Source: DASZHC01 sp035938215
GTDB taxonomy: Bacteria; Verrucomicrobiota; Verrucomicrobiia; Chthoniobacterales; JAFAMB01
Length of the DNA: 28,293 bases
Assembly (NCBI GenBank): GCA_035938215.1
Contig: DASZHC010000285.1
Span: forward strand, 1-28,293
Reading direction: 5' to 3'
The notes under the pieces: generated by a model
Database searches by the model: none
Seen by the model: the letters and a program-made list of their open reading frames with translations, nothing else
What the model was told of the DNA's origin: nothing
Translations under genes and position numbers: made by a program
Shown here: positions 24,330 through 28,293 of the stretch, piece by piece
Layout of the letters: each line of letters opens with the position of its first letter
Numbering within the stretch: the first letter of the stretch is position 1

Positions 24330-24845
24330 CTATTTCGAACCGGCGCGAAGATCTTGCTTTAAATACTCCAGTACATCCTTGAAGCGCGCGAGGTTTTCCG
24401 GATCGGCGTCCACAAGTGCTTCGTGAGCCTCTATCATACAGGCGGCTTGGTCCGACCGGTCCACCGAGTGTGTCTGCTCCAAAGGAGCAGCCTCCAAATT
24501 CGTTTCACTCCTCACAGCAGGGATTTTTGACTCGATCTCAAACAAATTGTTTAGGCCCAAATTCTTAAGAAGATCAGAGTTTCGTTCGTTGGCATTTCGA
24601 ACGACAAGCCTTCCGTCGCCAAATTCACGCAGGCGTAATGCAATACCAGCCAGCGTCCCCATGAATGTCGAGTCCATCACGGAACAAGTATTCAAATCCA
24701 CGACAAAATTCCGGAACCCGCGCTCCAGCATCTTCTTGGAAAATTCCTTGAGCGCAGGACTGTTCTGAAATGAACCTTTCCCCTCCACCCTAACATGGAC
24801 CGCCCGGCTTGTTACCCCAACCAAGATGGAAGCTGCCGCATTCAC
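24330..24845 (-). CDS. STAS-domain anti-sigma factor antagonist
   Basis: 171 residues. The STAS domain (about 8-110) has VHVRVEGKGSFQNSPALKEF, the phospho-acceptor region VVDLNTCSVMDSTFMGTLAGI with Ser59 after Asp58, and the closing LVVRNANERNSDLLKNLGLNNLF. In partner switching the unphosphorylated form binds an anti-sigma kinase and frees its sigma factor; the downstream PP2C protein is the likely phosphatase. About 60 extra C-terminal residues, acidic and helical (EAHEALVDADPENLARFKDVLEYL), are not part of a usual STAS protein. The start is GTG 24845, only a few bases behind a strong promoter. No RsbW-type kinase is in the window. Confidence 0.9.
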   Translation of the reverse strand: MNAAASILVGVTSRAVHVRVEGKGSFQNSPALKEFSKKMLERGFRNFVVDLNTCSVMDSTFMGTLAGIALRLREFGDGRLVVRNANERNSDLLKNLGLNNLFEIESKIPAVRSETNLEAAPLEQTHSVDRSDQAACMIEAHEALVDADPENLARFKDVLEYLKQDLRAGSK

Positions 24846-24856
24846 GAAACTTTACG

Positions 24857-24886
24857 AGTATATCTTCCCCTGCGCTTTGGTGTCAA
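24857..24886 (-). promoter_or_regulatory. strong sigma70-type promoter for the STAS-PP2C-grpE-dnaJ operon
   Basis: On the minus strand a perfect TTGACA (24881-24886) is followed after 18 bp by TATACT (24857-24862), five of six bases of TATAAT. The start of transcription is expected about 24850, four to six bases before the GTG of the STAS gene, so the message would be nearly leaderless. Confidence 0.65.
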
Positions 24887-24905
24887 ACTCAACAGACCAT
24901 GCGAT

Positions 24906-25436
24906 TTAACGCCATGTGCGCGATTGCAGGAGCGCTACTATTTTTTGGTCCTCAATTAAAATGGCTCGCCACGATGTGATCGGCCCATCAGTCTCATAGT
25001 CATTACCCACAATCGCAAATTCTGAAGTGTGACTTCCTTTTGCATCCGGATAATAAAGTTCCCGCGCCTGGACGTAATTTTTCAAATTAGCCTGGCGATA
25101 TTCAAGCCGCAGAGTGAGATGCGCAGGACGCTTGGATCGCCAGAAAAACGTGAAATACTGGCCCGTTTTTGCAGCGTAATCAGCCCCCTCAATAGCTCCC
25201 CACAGTCTGTGCTTCCTCTCAAAGTCGATCATCAAGTCCCTTGTTGGTATAGGTGTGCCTCCAGGCACAGGAGGCGCATTTTTGAAAATTTCGAATTTTC
25301 GAAATTCAAAATCATCCGTAATCGCAAGAGGCAAAACGTCGGCCTTCTCAATCGGTGCGGGATATTCCGCACGCACCACTAGAGCCCCGGTCACTACGAC
25401 CAGCAGTAAACAAGGAACTAGTGCACTGTCTCGCAT
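24906..25436 (-). CDS. secreted protein of unknown function
   Basis: 176 residues. A signal peptide MRDSALVPCLLLVVVTGALVVRA precedes a mature part with no family I can name. Aromatic-rich beta segments are seen: FEFRKFEIFKN, PTRDLMIDFERKHRLWG, GQYFTFFWRSKRPAHLTLRLEYRQ, and a closing SWRAILIEDQKIVALLQSRTW. It looks like a compact beta protein, probably periplasmic and limited to Verrucomicrobia and relatives, but that is inference. The frame continues upstream to 25526 through the MITE-like element; the ATG at 25436 gives the signal peptide its proper start. This ATG and codons 2-6 come from the left terminus of the element. Confidence 0.75.
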   Translation of the reverse strand: MRDSALVPCLLLVVVTGALVVRAEYPAPIEKADVLPLAITDDFEFRKFEIFKNAPPVPGGTPIPTRDLMIDFERKHRLWGAIEGADYAAKTGQYFTFFWRSKRPAHLTLRLEYRQANLKNYVQARELYYPDAKGSHTSEFAIVGNDYETDGPITSWRAILIEDQKIVALLQSRTWR

Positions 25437-25696
25437 ATAGTGGTGATGTCGCCGCTGGTCAGTTGGCTGTTTTTCAAGGCGCGAGCGAAGCGCCCATATC
25501 TGAATTGATACGGGTCGAGCGAGCAACGCGGAAAAACAGCCAACTGGCCGCGGCCCGGAGGGTTGCGTTGAAAATGGGCCGGCGGCCGCGTTGCTCGTCG
25601 GTTACGTATCGATTTAGATATGCGCCCTCCTCGCGCCTTGCCGACGGCCCATTTTGAACGCAACGACGTCATCATTATATGCGAGACAGTACACTA
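25419..25696. mobile_element. 278-bp MITE-like element with 34-bp terminal inverted repeats
   Basis: The ends 25418-25451 and 25664-25697 are reverse complements with four mismatches in 34 and both stand in CTAG, consistent with a TA duplication. There is no open frame for a transposase. Inside lie interleaved inverted repeats: B (25457-25475) with B' (25531-25549); CAAGGCGCGAG with CTCGCGCCTTG; CGAGCAACGCGG with CCGCGTTGCTCG; and GTTGCGTT.AAAATGGGCC with its complement. It fills most of the gap between the secreted protein and the ligase gene. The inference of an IS630/Tc1-type helper rests only on the CTAG/TA edges. Confidence 0.8.
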
Positions 25697-25723
25697 GATT
25701 CTTCATCTGGGTCGATCAAACTC

Positions 25724-25858
25724 CTAAGCCGAATAGGTGTCAATCAGGAGTTTCTGACCCGCAATTTTCGTCCCCTGGGTAGAAATGCGCGAGAGAGCCG
25801 GCTCCCTCGGGCTATGCGCAATCGCCTTCACCTCGGCAAGTTGCTTCACAATCAGCAT
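25724..25858 (-). CDS. possible 44-residue small protein
   Basis: A short frame from ATG 25858 to TAG 25724-25726 encodes a basic, soluble-looking peptide (MLIVKQLAEVKAIAHSPREP at the start, IAGQKLLIDTYSA at the end). GAGAAGG stands four bases before the ATG, the best ribosome-binding site in this part of the window. That site lies in the 3' arm of a 10-bp inverted repeat, so a hairpin in the message could hide it. Codon third positions look gene-like. I recognise no family; it could also be a remnant of a longer gene broken by the nearby element. Confidence 0.35.
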   Translation of the reverse strand: MLIVKQLAEVKAIAHSPREPALSRISTQGTKIAGQKLLIDTYSA

Positions 25859-25863
25859 GCGAC

Positions 25864-25894
25864 CTTCTCACAAGTTTACAAGATTTGTGAGAAG
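25864..25894. promoter_or_regulatory. perfect 10-bp palindrome between small gene and exonuclease-ligase
   Basis: CTTCTCACAA (25864-25873) and TTGTGAGAAG (25885-25894) are exact reverse complements around an AT-rich 11-nt centre. The site is 24 bp before ATG 25919 and 5 bp before ATG 25858 on the other strand. It is suited to be an operator for a dimeric repressor, or a translation-blocking hairpin for the leftward gene. No T run follows, so it is not a terminator. Confidence 0.55.
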
Positions 25895-25918
25895 ATCAAA
25901 CCAGGTTACCATGAGTTG

Positions 25919-28293
25919 ATGCAGGTCGACTTTAGACGCGGCATTTTCCTGCCGAACCTAGATCTTTGGCTGGATCCCTGGGATGAGCAGCAGACCGCGT
26001 TCGTTTCTCACGCCCATAGCGACCACATTGGGAACCACCGCGAAGTGATCCTTTCTCAAACCACCGCCATGCTTATGGCTGCGCGTCTCCCTGGAGAGCG
26101 AATCGAACACCAGCTTCCGTTCCATACCGAAATCGATTTCAGAAATGCCGCAATCAGCCTCCTTCCCGCGGGGCATATTCTCGGTTCGGCACAGATTTAC
26201 ATCGAGACCGAAGGAAAATCAGTCCTCTATACAGGCGACTTCAAATTGCGACATGGGAAGTCGGCTGAAGCCGCAGAGTGGCGTCACGCGGATACTCTTA
26301 TCATGGAAACCACGTACGGTTTGCCAAGATACCAGTTCCCTCCTACGGAAGAAGTCATTTCTGATGTTACGAAATTCTGTGTGGAATCGCTCGAAGACGG
26401 TCATGTCCCGATTTTGTTTGGATATTCGCTTGGGAAAGCTCAGGAAATTCTTGCAGCGCTGCACGGATCGAGTTTGCACATCCGACTGCACCCAAGCGTA
26501 TATAAAATGACAAAACTGTATGAAGAATTGCATCAGCCACTTCCGGAGTATCACCTTTATGACTATGCAAACGTTAATGGCAGTGTGGTCATTTGTCCGC
26601 CGGGCGCAAATCGAACGCGACTCGTCCAACAAATCAAAAATCGTCGCACTGCCATACTGACAGGATGGGCTCTCCAACCGGGCGCAATTCATCGCTACCA
26701 ATGCGATGCTGCATTTCCACTCTCCGACCACGCCGATTATTCTGACCTCCTTCAATACGTCGATCTGGTGCGCCCGGAAAGGGTGTTTACCGTTCATGGC
26801 TTTGCTCGTGAATTTGCCCAAGATCTGCGGCGTAGAGGAATTGAGGCATGGTGTCTGGGTGAAGACAATCAACTGGAGTTGACGCTTCCTGGAAATGCTC
26901 ATCGGGTCCCGTCGATCCCGGCTAAGCTTGTTCATGGTGCGGCGGACGCAGGCTTTTCCCGACTCTCTAAAATTTGTGATGAAATCAAGCTGCTGAGCGG
27001 TAAGCGAAACAAGATAGATATTCTCTCGGTCTACCTGCGCTCCTTGACCGCCGAAGAGTTGCCAATCGTTGCTACATTTCTGACCGGCCACGCATTCTCT
27101 CGCAACTCAGGGCGCCCACTTCAGATTGGTTGGGCGATTATCCGAAAAGCTCTGATGCAAGCGGGCGAACTCAGTGAGCGGGAGTTTCGTTCCATAGCTG
27201 CGGGATACGGCGATGCAGGTCATGTCGCCTACGAAATTCTGTTAAGCCACGTGCCAGCAGTAGAAGTCTCGATACGCGACGTCGCAGAACGCTTTGCACT
27301 TTTGCAGTCTACCGCAGGACCCGTTGCTAAAGCCTCATTTCTGGGAGATTGGCTCCGGATTCTTGGCGCCCAGAATGGAAGTTATGCAATTCGCATTTTG
27401 ACAGGCGATCTGCGCATAGGACTGAAAGAAGGGCTTTTGGAAGAGGCGATCGCCGCCGCATTTGAAGTAAGTCTCGATCAGGTCAAAGAAGCCAATATGC
27501 TAACTGGCGACATCGGTGAAGTCGCTCTTCTTGCAAAAGAAAACGGACTCGAATCCGCAATTCTTAAACTGTTTCGGCCAGCCAAATCAATGTTAGCAAT
27601 CCCCGAGTCCTCGGCAGCAGCCATTTGGAATCGAGTGATTTCAGATTTCCAATCCAAAACCGCGTTGGCAGAATGGAAATATGACGGAATTCGGGCTCAG
27701 CTTCACGCAGATCAGTCGCAAACAAAACTCTATAGTCGCGATCTGCGAGATATTTCCGCTGAGTTCCCTGAGCTGACAAATCTTAAGTTTGCAGATGAAC
27801 TCATCCTTGACGGAGAGATTCTCGCTTTTGATCAGGGAAAGAAACTATCCTTCTTCGATTTGCAGCGAAGACTCGGCAGAAAGCGAATTTCTGACCTTTT
27901 TGAAACCGATGACGTTCCCGTTATCTACATGGTCTTTGATCTACTGCGGGTTAAGGGCGAATCGCTTCTAAAAACCGCGCTGCGCGAGCGGCGACAGAGG
28001 CTAAATCAGCTAGTTTTCCCGGATCGAATTAAAATCGCGCCAATCCGGGAAATTTCGAGTTTGCAAGAAATCGACGACGCCTTCTCAACCGCGAGGCTAG
28101 AATCTCATGAGGGCTTGATGATCAAAGATCCGGACAGCTTCTATACGCCTGGGCGTCGCGGAGGGAACTGGATCAAGTTTAAGAAGGAGCTCGCCACTCT
28201 TGACGTCGTTGTGGTGGGCGTTGAGGAGGGTCATGGAAAGCGCAGCCATGTCCTCAGCGACTACACTTTTGCGGTCCGTGACCAGGAAACCGG
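25919..28293 (+). CDS. fused MBL-fold DNA exonuclease and ATP-dependent DNA ligase (3' end outside window)
   Basis: One uninterrupted frame of at least 791 codons. Residues 1-330 match the ligase-associated (Lhr-associated) MBL/beta-CASP exonuclease: SHAHSDHIGNH (His31, His33, Asp35, His36), LPAGHILGSAQI, YTGDFKL, METTYG, FGYSLGKAQEIL and PLSDHADYSDLL. From about 340 comes the DNA-binding domain of a LigB-type ligase (AIRILTGDLRIGLKEGLLEE, MLTGDIGEVA). Next is the adenylation domain with EWKYDGIRA (catalytic Lys587), YSRDLRDIS, LDGEILA, MVFDLL, EGLMIKD and WIKFKKE. The OB domain starts near 775 and is cut by the window. The two activities are usually separate neighbouring genes. ATG 25919 fits the family start; in-frame ATGs at 25814 and 25679 exist, the last inside the element's end. 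Confidence 0.92.
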   Translation, partial: MQVDFRRGIFLPNLDLWLDPWDEQQTAFVSHAHSDHIGNHREVILSQTTAMLMAARLPGERIEHQLPFHTEIDFRNAAISLLPAGHILGSAQIYIETEGKSVLYTGDFKLRHGKSAEAAEWRHADTLIMETTYGLPRYQFPPTEEVISDVTKFCVESLEDGHVPILFGYSLGKAQEILAALHGSSLHIRLHPSVYKMTKLYEELHQPLPEYHLYDYANVNGSVVICPPGANRTRLVQQIKNRRTAILTGWALQPGAIHRYQCDAAFPLSDHADYSDLLQYVDLVRPERVFTVHGFAREFAQDLRRRGIEAWCLGEDNQLELTLPGNAHRVPSIPAKLVHGAADAGFSRLSKICDEIKLLSGKRNKIDILSVYLRSLTAEELPIVATFLTGHAFSRNSGRPLQIGWAIIRKALMQAGELSEREFRSIAAGYGDAGHVAYEILLSHVPAVEVSIRDVAERFALLQSTAGPVAKASFLGDWLRILGAQNGSYAIRILTGDLRIGLKEGLLEEAIAAAFEVSLDQVKEANMLTGDIGEVALLAKENGLESAILKLFRPAKSMLAIPESSAAAIWNRVISDFQSKTALAEWKYDGIRAQLHADQSQTKLYSRDLRDISAEFPELTNLKFADELILDGEILAFDQGKKLSFFDLQRRLGRKRISDLFETDDVPVIYMVFDLLRVKGESLLKTALRERRQRLNQLVFPDRIKIAPIREISSLQEIDDAFSTARLESHEGLMIKDPDSFYTPGRRGGNWIKFKKELATLDVVVVGVEEGHGKRSHVLSDYTFAVRDQET

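Noticed and set aside
25814..25918. Longer N-terminus for the exonuclease-ligase from ATG 25814 or 25679
   Set aside because: The added residues do not resemble the family, which begins just before the FRRGIFLPNLDLWLDPW strand. The palindrome and the antisense small frame also fit a non-coding role better, though the open frame is noted as a finding.
26219..27091. 290-codon frame on the minus strand
   Set aside because: It lies antisense to the exonuclease part of the fusion gene, whose motifs are clear; the opposite frame is an effect of codon choice and has no recognisable domain.

Overview
The window looks like chromosomal core DNA of a soil-type Verrucomicrobiota bacterium, perhaps Chthoniobacterales. 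This is an inference from gene content: a stand-alone SWIB protein, a DUF1800/DUF1501 pair, a cysteine-type HNH protein of the style seen in this group, a GlnD-permease-AttH gene string and a large load of short intergenic repeats. Base composition is roughly balanced by eye. I saw no rRNA, tRNA, CRISPR array or intact transposase gene.

Layout. 1-163 is the tail of a probable glycosyltransferase. It is followed by a small SWIB-domain protein and a VTT/TVP38 membrane protein (248-1270, +). A long hairpin repeat separates these from a convergent beta-CASP metallo-beta-lactamase ribonuclease-like gene (1468-2841, -). Divergent from that, DUF1800, DUF1501 and a DUF488 gene run rightward (2924-6092). 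A minus-strand operon, glnD, a 10-TM FtsX-type permease and a secreted AttH/CrtC-like protein, is joined by two GTGA overlaps (12692-6320). Next on the minus strand are a CNCGH-motif unknown protein and valS, then an HNH protein divergent from a PHP phosphoesterase. From 24845 back to 17987 runs a minus-strand series: STAS, GAF-PP2C phosphatase, grpE, dnaJ, rsmE, then after a gap an N-acetylmuramoyl-L-alanine amidase and murI. The right end has a secreted unknown protein, a 278-bp MITE-like element, a possible 44-codon gene, an operator-like palindrome and a large open frame. That frame joins a ligase-associated MBL exonuclease to an ATP-dependent DNA ligase and runs off the window.

How the genes work together. 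The STAS and PP2C proteins form the output half of a partner-switching stress cascade. They are translationally linked to GrpE and followed by DnaJ, so envelope or stress sensing may be tied to chaperone supply; no anti-sigma kinase and no dnaK are present. Amidase and MurI both act on peptidoglycan. The exonuclease-ligase chain would trim and seal DNA ends in one polypeptide.

The most unusual signal is the repeats. A terminal-repeat family (CTAGTG...GTCTCGCATATAATG) occurs as one lone end, one almost perfect 57-bp palindrome and one full element with interleaved internal inverted repeats. A second family (core GCTTTTCAAGGATTCTA) occurs three times. Copies of both exactly fill stop-to-start junctions between genes and supply the stop codons of DUF1501 and dnaJ and the start codons of DUF488, rsmE and the secreted unknown protein.
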